Source: Paulownia fortunei
Lineage: Eukaryota; Streptophyta; Magnoliopsida; Lamiales; Paulowniaceae
DNA: 64,000 nucleotides
Assembly: GCA_019321725.1 (NCBI GenBank)
Contig: CM033108.1
Span: 20,473,799-20,537,798 of the forward strand
Reading direction: 5' to 3'
Shown here: positions 35,759-48,448 of the stretch, one piece after another
How the letters are laid out: the number at the start of each line of letters is the position of its first letter
How positions within the stretch are numbered: the first letter of the stretch is position 1
The notes under the pieces: generated by a model
What the model saw: the letters and a program-made list of their open reading frames with translations, nothing else
What the model was told of the DNA's origin: nothing
The model's database searches: none
Program-made: the position numbers and the translations under genes

Positions 35759-38399
35759 TAACTTCTTTAACTTATTATGAGTTCAATCATAAAGAAAAGG
35801 TAATGCCACTTTGTGCAGAAAATTAAGCATCCATATCAGACATGATCTCTACCTCCTTTACCGCTGGTTGCAACTCTTCAATGAAAGAGTGTGACCTAAA
35901 AGGTTGTGTTAATTTGTTTGTTAAATATTCTTTCAAAGAGTTTTAACTTTTGGAATACGAGTATATTGTGAAGAGTAACAATTATTTAAGAAAGAGTGTT
36001 TTATTCTATAAAGGCAACATTTTTTCAGTGTTTTGGAATGATGATAAATTACAAAAAATAAAACAAAATTTTATAGTGTGAAGTACATTGGTTGTAAAAA
36101 AATTTATTTTGGATTTTTGTATCTAGAATCCTGACAGTGTTTATTTCCTTTAAGAAGTTTCAGACAATACAATTCTAACCAAATTTGATCAAATAACACT
36201 TTCGGATACACACTCAATTTCTAACTAACGATGATAATAGATTGTATTTAAATTGGGTTTGTCAAAATCTTGAAACCTGACCATTAAAGATTTTTCGACC
36301 CGAGAGTTGTTCTACCTTGAAATAAGATAAGAGGATTGGACCATTAGAATCACTTTTATATACTAAAAAATATTATTTTAAAAAATAACATCATAACTTT
36401 CTAAATTTACAAAATATTTCTGAGTGCATGTTTTAATTTTTGAAAAATTCCAGTTTCAATTATACTTTTGAACTTTTATATATATTGTAAATTTAACTAT
36501 TTAGCAAGTTTACAATTCATATTTTTATTTATAAGAGTACTATATTTATGTTTTATATAAGAGTACGTACACATTTTTTCATTTATATAACATAAATACA
36601 AACATAAAAATATATAATATATATGCATATGTATAAATGTATGAACAATATTTCATGGGTCGGATTAGGTTTGGAGTCGGCCGGTCCAAAATACTAAAAC
36701 CACTAGCAAAAATATAAATAAATAAAAAAAATGCTAGAGATAAAAAATAAAGTGACAATTATTGACACTAATTATATATTTTGAATGATAATATTTTTTA
36801 TTTTATCACAAGAATAATTCTCACAATTTTAATATTGACAAAAATTGTAAAAAAAATTATCACTATTAATAATTAATTATGAGAAAATGTGTATAAAATT
36901 ATCATTATAGACAATTAGTGTGACAACTTAATGACAATAAATATAGTTATCACTAAATTTGTATTGTCTCTAAGTTATCGCTATAAATGTATCACTAATT
37001 ATTAATAGTGGTAATTTAAGCATAGTTTTGTTGCCACTTTTAATTGGTTGACAATCATATTATGGCAAAACAAAAATTTATTATTTTTTACATACATGTA
37101 TATTTAAGGATAATTTTGATGCTATTACTAAATATTTTGTTATTAATATTATTATTTTCTTTTTCTTTTTGTAGTTTAAGTGGGACTCATCAAAGACCCA
37201 TTTATGATCTCAAAGCCACCCCAAGCAATGATTTCGGCTGAAGTCCAAAATTAACCCGCCATTGTCATCCCTATTTCTAACAATAATATGGAAGCCACAT
37301 AGATTTAGTTTTCGTGCTTGATTGCATCAGATATAATTCTCTTTCAAATTCGTGAAATCACGGCTGGCATGTGATAACATATTAATTCCCTGAATAATTC
37401 TCTTATTCATGCAACTAATTCAATTCCTTTATTCAGTCTGGTATTAAGTGGGAAACCAAATTAATTTTAAATATGATAATAATAGATGGTGTAAGTTGGG
37501 GAATTAGCAAAATGTGGTTTATCGTCAAACACAGAACTTGAAATCACCAAACTATGTACTATTCTTCAATACATTGACATATGATTAGTTCATTAATGTG
37601 AATTGATTATGTTTTATAAGTTTCAAGTATTTATGCATATGCAATTGATGCCTGCTCGTAATAGAATAATGGCCAATGAGCAAATTAGACTGATTGTTTT
37701 TGCTTTTATAATAAATGTTCTTTTTATTGAATATCAATCAAATAAATATTTTTTATCTTTATTTTGCAATTTATTAAAATTTAGATAAAGTCCCCAAATA
37801 ATGCATAGTTTTGGGACATGACTGTTAATGTGATTATGATCATGAAATATGTTTTGGGGGTATTATCCAAGTGATAGAATCATATGAGACATTAATGATA
37901 CAAAGAGATTTATTTATAGGATAGATGCTTGACAAGAAAAATATTCATTTGAGTGGATACAGCATTGTATCTATGCGAGTATTTGTTGCAAAAAAAATCA
38001 CTAACAATCCTCTTAAAAAAATTTAATTGAAAATGACCAATGTCGAAAGTGAAATTTTTTTTATCTTACCATAGTACGACTTAAATTTGAGATACTATGA
38101 TAACCTTATACATAATTAATTGTATTTTAATTTATTATCTATTTTTATAGAGAGTTACAAACAAAAGATTTGTGTGCATTTCTATTATGTATGAGGTTTG
38201 TGAATGTCAATAAAAGATTTAACACTTATTTAAACGAATAGATGAATCTTCTATATTTTTTCACGATTCTTGACTTGGGAGTTCTTGGCCAAGGGAAGTG
38301 TCATGACAATTATAAAAAAGGTTTTCCTGATTTGACTAAATAAAGCCGAGATATTAGGAATTTTTTTATTTTTATTTACCATGTGAGATAGTCAAAGAT
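35759..38399. other. AT-rich spacer, no gene seen
   Basis: No frame with recognisable product. At 36701-37040 there is a CACTAGCAAAAA start and several TTATCACTA or GTGACAATT phrases that look a little like CACTA subterminal motifs, without a matching right end. GC-poor throughout. Confidence 0.45.
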
Positions 38400-39245
38400 A
38401 AAACAACTTTAATGGTAGTGGGCTTGGCAGCCGAGCTGAATGTTCGATTGAAGTCCAGTCCCAATTGTTGATGAAATCCTTGGCAACAAGACCCACTTTG
38501 AATCTATAAATGGACCCATCAGACTTGCCTTGATACGATACACTCATTGGCAAACTACAATGTTTATGATGTGAGAGGGTGGAATGAGATACCATGCGCC
38601 ATTGCAAAGAAGGGTGGAGATTTCTTTAGACATTACTTTCTGCCACTTCAAGTGTTTATTGGCAACCAAGAAGCATGTGAGTTTGATTGTCATAGGTAAG
38701 GTTATGTTGTGTGAGAAGGGCAGTATGATGAGATAATTTTAACGGTTTGTCCATATGATGGGAGTGAACTTTGGGAGTAGGAGGGGGTTTAGATAGAGAA
38801 GGATTAAGATCAACAACTGGGTTGATGCACGATGGTTGATTTTAAGTAGAAGGCAAGTTAGGTTGTTGAGAGGAAAGATCGACGCTCATGAGTGTGAGTG
38901 ATCAGTTGTCGATGGGGCTATAGTAGGAGTAACTAGAAAATGGGAAAATGAATGGTGAGATGTTGTAGAAGGTGATCTAATCAAGAATGTACTAGTGAAG
39001 GGAAAACTAAACTCATCAAATGTGACATGCCTAGCAATGCATATTCAATTTGAGGACGGTTTAAGATATCAAAGGGCTATTGCTAAGAAATATACATGGT
39101 TGGGAACAAGAAGAAGATTTGTCCAAAAAGATAGTATCCAACAGTTTGCTGAACATATTATCATACCGTGACTTGTTTGACGAGACGGATGACATTAGGT
39201 GATTGATGAGGTAGACATAGGTTTTAAAGGCATAATGCCAGTGTT
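38400..39245 (-). pseudogene. Copia fragment: integrase end to RT start (left piece)
   Basis: On the minus strand a frame near 39215-39130 resembles the AFETYVYLINHL integrase segment. Then come LKPSSN and ICIARHVTFDEFSFPF (about 39050-38990), the integrase C-terminus. Around 38560-38400 the frame reads SVSYQGKSDGSIYRFKVGLV then AKDFINNWDWTS, the start of copia reverse transcriptase (family text YKSDGSIxRFKARLVAKGF). It stops there. The upstream part continues on the far side of the inserted copia element at 43646. Many stops. Confidence 0.7.
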
Positions 39246-39250
39246 TTTAA

Positions 39251-39514
39251 TGTTGAATAAGTCATTAAGTCCATTGTCTTTCATGTTGACTAAGTTAGCT
39301 GCTTTATTTGATTTGTTAGAGTAATCCTAGTCTTTAGGAATCAGTTAGCAGTGCAGTAGTGGTCAAGTGTAGTGGTTATGTTTTCTGTTTCCTTTATCTT
39401 CTTGTAGTTGCCTATATAAAGGTTATTTTGATGATTGAATATATAAGTTAGTTTAGTACTTCTCATCACTTAATTCTTATTATTTCAACTTAATCAAAAG
39501 TTGTAATTGTGATA
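39251..39514 (+). repeat. 5' LTR of the nested copia element
   Basis: Matches 43375-43640 throughout. TATATAAA at 39413-39420 is a clear TATA box (also in the 3' copy at 43540-43547). It ends ATA where the 3' copy ends ACA. Confidence 0.93.
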
Positions 39515-39515
39515 G

Positions 39516-39527
39516 TGGCATCCGAGC
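39516..39527 (+). promoter_or_regulatory. Degenerate primer-binding site
   Basis: TGGCATCCGAGC directly after the 5' LTR differs by two bases from the usual copia initiator-Met-tRNA site TGGTATCAGAGC. Confidence 0.8.
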
Positions 39528-39642
39528 CAGGGTGTCAACTTTGAGAGTGATATATTATGGAGTGAGATTAGAGTCAACTGTAGCTTGTTTTTCTCTATTT
39601 TACTAGCTTCTTTGTTTTGCAGTAACAGTAGCAGAGAACAAC

Positions 39643-40310
39643 AATGACCTCTGAAAATTTTGTGCAACCTGCTATCCCACGCCTTGATGGTCACTATGAC
39701 CATTGGAGCATGCTGATGGAGAATTTTTGAGGTCCAAAGAGTACTGGCATGTTGTTGAATCTAGAGTAGCAGAACCAGCAGCTGACATCGCATTGACAGA
39801 TAACCAAAAGGCTGATTTGGTTGTGCTAAGGATCTCAAGGCCAAGAACTACCTCTTCCAAGCAATTGATCGTTCCATCTTGGAAACTATTCTTAACAAAG
39901 AAACTTCCAAGCAGATTTGGAATTCTATGAAAAAGAAATTCCAAAGCTCAACAAGGGCAAAAAACAGCAGCTTCAACCACTTCGATCGGAGTTTGAAACA
40001 CTTCGAATGAAATCTGGAGAGTCGGTTTTTGAATTTTTCTCAAGAACTATGGCAATTATCAACAAGATGCGTGTTCATGGCGAGAAGATATAGGACGTAA
40101 ATATAATAGAAAAGATACTTCGGTCTATGATGCCGAAATTTAACTACGTGGTTTGGTCAATTGAAGAATCAAAAGATCTTGATAATCTTTCAATTGATGA
40201 ATTGCAAGGTTCTTTACTTATTCATGAACAAAAGATGATCCAGCAAGACAAAGAGGAGCAAGCTTTGAAGGCTTCCATAAACAATCCATCTTCGACACCA
40301 AGCTGAGGAG
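39643..40310 (+). pseudogene. Copia gag, frameshifted
   Basis: Starts MTSENFVQPAIPRLDGHYDH then WSMLMENF. A one-base loss in the T run near 39725 breaks the frame, which resumes as LRSKEYWHVVESRVAEPAAD. Later frames give KNYLFQAIDRSILETIL, QPLRSEFETLRMKSGESV and NKMRVHGEKI, then KILRSMMPKFNYVVWSIEES and LSIDELQGSLLIHEQKMIQQ. This is the UBN2-type gag of copia elements. Confidence 0.85.
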
Positions 40311-40890
40311 ATTGATGAAGAGGAAAAAGTCGCTGGAACAAGGATCGAAGGAACCAACATCAAAATTCTGAAGATAATGATTCTGAAGGAAGAGGAGAAG
40401 GTCTAGCTGGTAACTGCGCAGCTTCCATCAAACCAAAGTTAGCAGACAAGTCACAAGTTGAATGCTTAAGATATGAGAGGTACGGTTATTATCGATCAGA
40501 ATGTCATACAAATTTGTCCAAAGGACATAGTGAACAATCTCACTATGTAGAGAAGGAAAAAGAAATCTCTTTGTTGATGGCTTGTTATGCCAAGGAGGAA
40601 GCTAATCAAGATCTATGGTACATAGACACAGGTTGTAGCAATCATATGTGTGGCGACAAATCTGCATTCTCATAGTTGGATGAGTCCTTACGTGATACTG
40701 TGAAGTTCGGGAACAATTCTACAGTCGATGTTATAGGGAAAGGAAATGTAATAATCCGAACTAAGGGAAATTCTTTTCGGAGTATTGGTGATGTGCTATT
40801 TGTTCCAGATATAAAAATAAAACTGCTTAGTGTTGGCCAGTTGCAAGAGAAGGGGTATGAAGTCACTTCAAATAAGGAGTCTGCAGAATA
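40311..40890 (+). pseudogene. Copia zinc knuckle and protease
   Basis: The knuckle reads VECLRYERYGYYRSECH (about 40460-40510): the second Cys and the His of CCHC are changed to Tyr. The protease reads DLWYIDTGCSNHMCGDKSAF with an intact DTG, then a TAG, then DTVKFGNNSTVDVIGKGNV and SIGDVLFVPDIKIKLLSVGQ. The frame ends at a TAA near 40890. Confidence 0.85.
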
Positions 40891-40926
40891 ATAGATGAAA
40901 AATAGGGCTTAATTGCTCAGGTCACT

Positions 40927-41760
40927 ATGACTGCAAATCGAATGTTTCCGCTGCATCTGAATAATACTTCCCATTCATGTTTCTCAGCAAGACTAAGAGA
41001 AGAGACATGGCTGTGGCACTTTCGCTATGGACATCTGAATTTTGGCGGGTTAAAAACTCTACAACAAAAGAATATGGTGGAGGGACTACCACAAATTGTT
41101 ACACCTTCTCAAGTTTGCGAAGAGTGTGTTGTTAGCAAACAACATCGAAATCAGTTTCGAAAGGAAAATCTCAAATGGCTAAAACAGTGCTGGAACTGGT
41201 GCATTCCGACTTGTGTGGGCCAATCACTCCAATGTCAAATGGAGGTAAATGATATTTTATATCATTCATTGATGATTTCAGTAAAAAAAATTGGATTTAT
41301 TTTTTGTATGAAAAATCTGAAGCACTCACAGCCTTCAAAAGTTTCAAAGCTCAAGTTGAGAAGGAAGCAGGTACCCCAATTAAAGTATTGCACACGGATC
41401 ATGGTGGAGAATATAATTCAGAAGAATTTGATGAATTTTGTAAGCAGCAAGGAAATAAAGGCAACTAACTGCAACCTACACACCGCAACAGAATGGTGTT
41501 TGCAAGAGAAAAAATCATACAATCCTGAGTATGGTGCGAAGTTTTTTAATGAGAAGTGGTGTTCCAAAAAGTTTTTGGCTCGAAGTAGTCAACTGGAGTA
41601 TTCATATTTTGAATAGAAGTCCCACACTTGTTCAAAATATGACATCGGAGGAAGCATGGAGTGGACGAAGACCGGCAGTAGAACATTTCAGAATTTTCAT
41701 GTGTATTGACGTATGCTCGTATTCCAGACCAGAAGATGAAAAAACTAGATGAAAAAGGGA
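40927..41760 (+). pseudogene. Copia integrase, frameshifted
   Basis: The HHCC part reads ETWLWHFRYGHLNFGGLKTL and VCEECVVSKQHRNQF (about 41005-41160). The core is spread over frames after KENL: LVHSDLCGPI near 41195, a KVLHTDHGGEYNS-type Asp segment near 41385-41420, and a damaged PQQNGV segment near 41480. The 3' part reads SGVPKSFWLEVVNWSIHILN then SPTLVQNMTSEEAWSGRRPA. An in-frame chance product covers part of it in the wrong frame. Confidence 0.8.
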
Positions 41761-42830
41761 GAAATGCATTTTTCTTGGTGTTAATGATTATTCAAAAAGC
41801 TTATAAATTGTATAATCCCATTACCAAGAAAATCATAATCAATCGTGATGTAATTTTCGATGAAGAAAATACTTGGCCATGGAGCTGTAGTACTGTTGAA
41901 CAACAAATCCCAATAGATTTTGATGGTAAAAATGAAGAAGAAATGCAACAATCTCTTGCTCTACGGCAACAAATGCTAGTAGTTTCTATACCCAATAGTC
42001 CATCAAATAAAGCTTCTATAGCTACCAAAACTTTACCAACAATAGCAGAATCTGATGAACATACTGATGCAGTAGCAAGTTCACATCCTCAATGTGTTAC
42101 GAAGAGGCCTTCATGGATGCAAGGCTATGAGGTAACCGGTATTGACATGTCTGAAAATTCTCTTACGTATTATGCCCTTTTTTCAAACTATGATCCCACA
42201 ACATTTGAAGTTGCTGTAAAAGAATCAAAATGGTGCAAGGCCATGGATGATGAAATTGCAGCCATAAAAAAGAATCACACTTAGGAGTTAACGGATCTTC
42301 CAAAAGGGCAGAAAACTGTTGGTGTTAAATAGGTTTACAAGACGAAGTTGAAGGAGAATGGTGAAGTTGATAAGTATAAGGCGCGTCTAGTAGCTAAAGG
42401 GTACAAGCAAGAGTTTGGTGTGGATTACAAAGAGGTTTTTGCTCCTGTTGCAAGGCAAGACATGATCAGAATGGTGATTGCATTGGCAACCCAAAACTCA
42501 TGGCCTATCTTCTAGTTAGATGTTAAATTGACTTTCTTGTATGGAGATTTGGAATAAGAGGTATTTATTGATCAACCTCTTAGTTATATTAAGATTGGAA
42601 GTGAGCATAAAGTGTATAAATTAAAAAAGGCTCTATATGGACTAAAACAAGCTCCATAGGCTTGGTATAGTCGTATAGATGCTTATTTTTTGAAGAAAGG
42701 TTTTAAAAAATGTCCATATGATGATTTCAAGAAATATATGATGATAGAGTTTGATATGTCTGACCTTGGGCTAATGCATTATTTCCTTGGTATTGAAGTG
42801 GAGTAATTTGCTACTGGTACTTTTATCTCT
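41706..42830 (+). pseudogene. Copia reverse transcriptase lacking the YVDD segment
   Basis: The frame opens with the integrase tail RIPDQKMKKLDEKGRNAFFL. A linker follows to MDDEIAAIKKNHT. Then come VYKTKLKENGEVDKYKARLV then AKGYKQEFGVDYKEVFAPVA, LDVKLTFLYGDL and VYKLKKALYGLKQAP. At about 42715 KKCPYD runs straight into DFKKYMMIEFDMSDLGLMHY. Intact relatives have about 30 more residues between, with the catalytic YVDD, so roughly 90-100 bases were lost in frame. Stops stand at several Trp, Gln or Glu positions. Confidence 0.85.
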
Positions 42831-43374
42831 CAAAAGAAATATGTGTGAAAATTTTTTATACAGGTTTGGAATGAAGAATTGTAATCCAGTAAACACACCA
42901 ATAGAGCATGGATTGAAGTTAAACAATGATCATGAAGGAAAGAAGGTTGATAGTACTCTTTACAAGCACATTGTGTGGAGTTTAATGTATTTAACAGCAA
43001 CAAGGCCAGATATAATGTACTCTGTTAGTCTCATAAGTAGATTCATGGAGAATCCAAAGGAGATGCATCTTCTTGCTGCCAAAAGGATATTTCACTATTT
43101 GCGAGGAACTATGGAGTTCGGTTTACTTTACAAGAAATGGAAAACAGCAGGCTTGGTAGGCTTTACTGATAGTGATTTTGCAGGGGATCAAGATGATAGA
43201 AGAAGCACATCAGGCTATGTTTTTATGCTGGGTCAGGACCTGTTTCGTGGTCTTCTAAGAAGCAGCAAATAGTTACACTATCAACTACTGAAGCTGAATT
43301 TGTTGCAGCATCCTTCTGTGCATGTCAAGCAATTTGCTTGAGAAAAATTCTTGAAGAGTCACTAAGGGAAGGAT
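42831..43374 (+). pseudogene. Copia RT connection and RNase H, 3'-truncated
   Basis: The frame reads FGMKNCNPVNTPIEHGLKLN, LMYLTATRPDIMYSVSLISR, then KRIFHYLRGTMEFGLLYKK, GFTDSDFAGDQDDRRSTSGY and VTLSTTEAEFVAASFCACQA. It ends ILEESLREG beside the 3' LTR. The usual last 70-80 residues of RNase H (the CDNxSAI and ADIxTKPL motifs) are missing, so the 3' end of pol was deleted up to the purine-rich ACTAAGGGAAGGA before the LTR. Confidence 0.82.
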
Positions 43375-43640
43375 TGTTGAATAAGTCACTAAGTCTGTTC
43401 GCTTTCATGTTGACTAAGTTTACTACTTTATTTGATTTGTTAAAGTAATCCTAGTCTCTAGGAATCTGTTAGCAGTGCAGTATACTGGTCAAGTGTAATG
43501 GTTGTGTTTTGTGTTTCCTTTTATCTTTTTGTAGTTACCTATATAAAGGTTATTTTGATGATTGAATATATAAGTCAGTTTAGTACTTCTCATCACTTAT
43601 CCTTATTATTTCAGTTTAATCAAAAGCTGTAATTGTAACA
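43375..43640 (+). repeat. 3' LTR of the nested copia element
   Basis: Same start TGTTGAATAAGTCA as the 5' copy; ends GTAACA and is followed by TTTAA. TATA box at 43540-43547. Confidence 0.93.
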
Positions 43641-43645
43641 TTTAA

Positions 43646-44345
43646 GACATAGACCCACGAACCAGGAAAAAGAGATTAGTGTCAACAATATGGCTGACGC
43701 CCGAAAGCTTAACAGTCGAAATTTTTATTGCTCATGCTTGTGTGGACAAATAATACGATGGTTAATGCCTTTTGATTGAAATTCTTTTGTGAGGTTTCAA
43801 AAATTCTCACCCCAGTATATGTTTGAACTGCTTTGATGGTTAAACTAAAAACATTAAATACATATAATATGCCACCAAATACACTTTGAAAAATCATCAA
43901 CAAAAATTACATAATAAATATGATCCTCACTTGATCGGGATATATAGGAGAGGGCTCCCAAAAATGACTGTAAATCAGATCTAAATTTAAGCAACTACAA
44001 CTGGACACTTTGAGTGGACGATGATAAGACTTGCCAAGTTGGCATGGACTACACATGGAATGGACGCTGAAGAACACGACAGTTTATTAGAACTAAGAAC
44101 AAGAAGCTGAAGACAACATGGACTTGTTATGTGTGGAACATGTAAAACATTTTTAAGATGAAATTTCTGAAATGAGGTGGAATGTACAGAATGACCTATG
44201 TGCAAAATAGAGAGAGTCACCAACAGGGACTTGATTGAATCCTGTACATTCATGCTCGGAAAGTATGATATGGGAGGGAGGGCACGACAAGATGAATTTA
44301 TGTCTTCCATTAGAGATACTTAGAATTGTTGAGCTTGTGTTTTTT
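43646..44345 (-). pseudogene. Copia fragment: protease end to integrase core (right piece)
   Basis: On the minus strand the segment begins near 44330 with RALPISYF and FHLKNVLHVPHITS, the end of copia protease. It continues with MCSPCQLGKSYHRPL (zinc part of integrase, about 44060), DLIYSHFWEPSPI, a VDDFSK-like core start near 43905 and IICPHKHEQ near 43720, where relatives have the PHTSEQNG catalytic Glu region. The integrase then continues across the inserted copia element at 39245. Together the two pieces are one minus-strand copia relic split at its integrase. Confidence 0.72.
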
Positions 44346-45584
44346 ATTTTTATAAACAAAATTTTAAGAATTGTATATACAGTTTCAATTAAATAACTTC
44401 TTATAAATCTAAAGTGCTCATTATTTTTCCTTTATTTTTCTCCAGATTTAAGAACAATATTCAAGGTTTCGTCTTTTTCCCTATGATGTGCAAATATACA
44501 TGTACAAAACTTGTAAGGAGATGTATGGTTCTCATCGCAATGAAAAACTTGTATCCTATTTGGTTGCATTTTTAATTTTTTATTGAAATTTGTGTATAAA
44601 TGAAAATATGTTGGACTATAGAAATTTTGATGAAGAATTTATAGGCAGTAAAATGAGAATATGTTCGGTTTAGTATGTTTTTTGAATTTTTTTTATGAAA
44701 AAACGTGACAGAATGACAATTTATATGGATGATATATCAGTGGTGCGACCCGTTGAAATAATTTATTTAAAAAATAATAATATATAACGGGATGAAATTT
44801 ATAGTGGTGACGTCCACTTTAAAATTTTAATTTGAATATGATAATTTATTTGGATAATTTGTATGTAATTAGTCTCATTGTATTAATATTATTTGAAAAA
44901 TAGTGATATATTATGTATATAGGTGGTAGTGGTGGGGTTCCAATGATATAATATAGGGTTAAAAATTAAAAATATAGGGTTGGAAAATATTTTTGGTAGA
45001 AAAGAGAAATAAAAATGAAATATTTCCAATGAAATTAAGTAAAATAAATATAATTTATATATTTAAAATAGTAAAAAATGGGAAAAACCATGCTATCTCT
45101 TAAATCTTCCAATTCAAGGGAGTTTGGGTTAATTTACAAAAAAGAACTTGGGCTAATTTACTGGTTTCATGCGCTAATTAACTATGTTCGAACAAATGAA
45201 TAAGCAACAATGAATTTTGAACTCCTGGACTATTGCGTTATGGATTAGTAGATTAACTATGTTTTAGTGTCTTAATTTGCATAAAATATGTAGTATCAAA
45301 ATATATAATTATGTGTGTGTGTCATATGCATGAATATATATGCACATAAGAAAAAAAAAAAAAAAAACCATCCCATTATAATTAACAAATTATTCTTTAT
45401 AAATCACACCACACATTACAATCACAAGCACAATACTGTTGGGGGCCTCATACAGCTCCACTTATTATTTGAATAATCAAAACAGGAAGCACAACTGGTT
45501 ATTCATGACCAAACCATACACCATAAAACACAAAAGAGCACACAGTACATAATTCAACTTATAACTTGAGACTCAACATTTATA
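44346..45584. other. AT-rich spacer, no gene seen
   Basis: Nothing recognisable. An A run (about 45350-45367) lies near the 3' side of the beta-glucosidase relic. Confidence 0.5.
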
Positions 45585-46479
<895 letters not shown>

Positions 46480-46949
46480 CTGATGCAAACAAATATTGTT
46501 AATTAAAAAAGTTTAGGGAGAATTGTAGAAAATATGTTAAAATAAATTTTTATATTGAAAAAATCCATCAAAATATTTTTCAATCCCAAAAAACCCATTC
46601 CTCAGTTTTTCATTCCAAACAACCCCAAAGGTTAATCTTTTGACTAAAATTCCCCTTGAATTTCTTAGATTAAGAAATTTAAGTAAGAAAATCAAAGATA
46701 ATCTCGTCCAAAATTGGTTGGGTTTTCTTGGACAAAAAGTTAGTGGAACGGGTTTTTTATAATAGTTTTATGAGTGTTTTGGTTATAAAAATTTATTTTA
46801 AGGGATTTTATTCATTTTTCCTATTGTTTATTCAATTCAAAAACAAAATCAGGATTATGTACAAGGTTCTCAAGAATTTACTGTGAAATTTAACCTTTTG
46901 ATCTTTATGAACTTACTGTGAAACTTAACCTTTTTATCTTTATAGTAGC
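46480..46949. other. Former GH1 intron and copia LTR border
   Basis: No coding. A 35-base tandem repeat lies at 46878-46947 (TTACTGTGAAATTTAACC and TTACTGTGAAACTTAACC). The border between intron and the minus-strand copia LTR is somewhere in this stretch and I could not fix it. Confidence 0.5.
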
Positions 46950-47384
46950 TGTAAGCAATTTATAATTATATATAAATAATAATTAAATCAATATTAACTC
47001 AGCAGCAAAAATTCATTTGATTCACGGATAAACAATTCGCTGATAAGCCTCCAAATAATGGCATCACGGTCTTTCTCGCTCCAATAAATACTACTAGAGC
47101 ATTCATTAAATTTTCAACTACACACCTTAAACCCTTGGAAATTTCTAAATTTTTGGTGATACTCCAAGAACAACATAGAGAGAATATTTTTCTGTTAGTT
47201 AAATTACGTATCATTGTGATAACTTATAGTGGTAGGGAGAGATAACAAAAAAGATTTTCTCTATCTCTATCACTCGTTGAGTATGATTAAGAGAGATTTT
47301 TTGATAACCATTATCCTTATCCAAATAGAACTATAACTAATTACAAATATAAATGCAATTAAAAAATACATCAATATCTCCTAC
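46950..47384 (-). repeat. 3' LTR of the minus-strand copia element (left border uncertain)
   Basis: On the minus strand it follows the purine tract and begins TTGATGTATTTTTTAATTGC. It shares CTTGGAGTATCACCA and GGTGTGTAGTTGA-like text with the LTR beginning at 63285 (CTTGGAGCATCACCA, ATGTGTAATTGA). The frame at 46999-47214 inside it is by chance. Confidence 0.6.
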
Positions 47385-48448
47385 TCATACATATTTAACT
47401 CGACTCATTCGAATCACATCCCCATAATTCTCATCTCTCGTCCCTTCTTTCACACAGGGAATAAGGCGTGAGACCAAGCGAGAAAGGAACAAGTGAGGAG
47501 AGTTATATTAAGTCATCACCTAACTAACATAACTCAAAACTCAAAACTCAAAACTCGCTATGTACCCCAAACTATGTGGTCGCACTAATCAAGCATCTTT
47601 GATCCCTCTATAATGAGTAGAGCATGCTTGACTCTCTCAGCTATGTATCTATGTTTATGATTATGTCAAACACATTTTTAACTTAGTCGGTTGGCCAATG
47701 AGCCATAGAACAAAAGTGTGTTACCAGGTTAGCTCTTTCTCGCCCCTCATATCAATCAGTTTGGTCCTAACAACTTTTTAGTCATGCTCCGACAGACTGG
47801 ATCAAACGTGATCATTGAAAACATGTTAAAGTAGCATCATCAAGCTTACACCTCATAACACAGTTCAGAGTCCCAAAAGGTACGAAAAATATATTAAGGG
47901 CTCATACAGTGACGAAATAGGGGTCCATTCAGTCACTCCACTTATAAGGTCATCTCAAAGCACATATAGTATGAATACATGCTATGATGGAGCTCTCACT
48001 CAATTTGAGCATACCACGCTCTTAACATCATACGAATCTTAGTCCAGTCGCTAAGCAAGTGCCTGACCTGCGTACCATCATAAGTCACTCTCTAAAGTGT
48101 CATGTAGTAGTTCACACATTCGGCTATAGACAGGCTTTTATGAAGTTTAGACATACTTCATAATTGATCAAGTATGATCTCATCTTGGCCTCATGGTAAG
48201 GCGACTATAAATTAAACTTTAACCTTCCTCGCTATTCCAAGCATCAAGGCGATCATTCGCACCCCTCCTAATGGTGCGAACATGATCTTTGAGTTTTATC
48301 CTGCTCGCTGTTAAAGCGCCAGGGTGATTGCCTGTGTGAGTGGGTCAATATAAGCCTAGTGATATTCATAATAGACTTAGTACACTAACAAATTTAACAA
48401 GAAAAAAAATCTCATTAATCAACAAAGTGTTCATACAGGCCTATAAAC
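47385..48448 (-). other. 3' spacer of the minus-strand copia element
   Basis: No coding frame. It is a diverged, inverted copy of 62330-63284: both share, for example, GCTATGATGGAGCTCTCACT (47981 on plus; on minus near 62690) and GAGGAGAGTTATATTAAGTC (47503; on minus near 63160). Confidence 0.75.

Larger units (their letters stand above)
39251..43640 (+). mobile_element. Ty1/copia element nested in another copia fragment
   Basis: A 4.4 kb element with LTRs of 264 and 266 bases (39251-39514 and 43375-43640), starting TGTTGAATAAGTCA. TTTAA stands on both sides (39246-39250 and 43641-43645), an exact target duplication. The inside runs gag, protease, integrase, reverse transcriptase, RNase H on the plus strand, with many breaks, a loss of the YVDD region and no RNase H end. 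The LTRs differ by about 9% by eye, so it is old, yet younger than the fragment it entered. Confidence 0.93.

Noticed and set aside
40927..41616. 229-residue open frame in the nested copia element
   Set aside because: Only its first third is the true integrase frame. After KENL it is a shifted, meaningless frame, so it is not one protein.
46999..47214. Minus-strand 71-residue frame
   Set aside because: It lies in the LTR of a copia element and its text matches the LTR at 63285 on the DNA level; no protein family seen.
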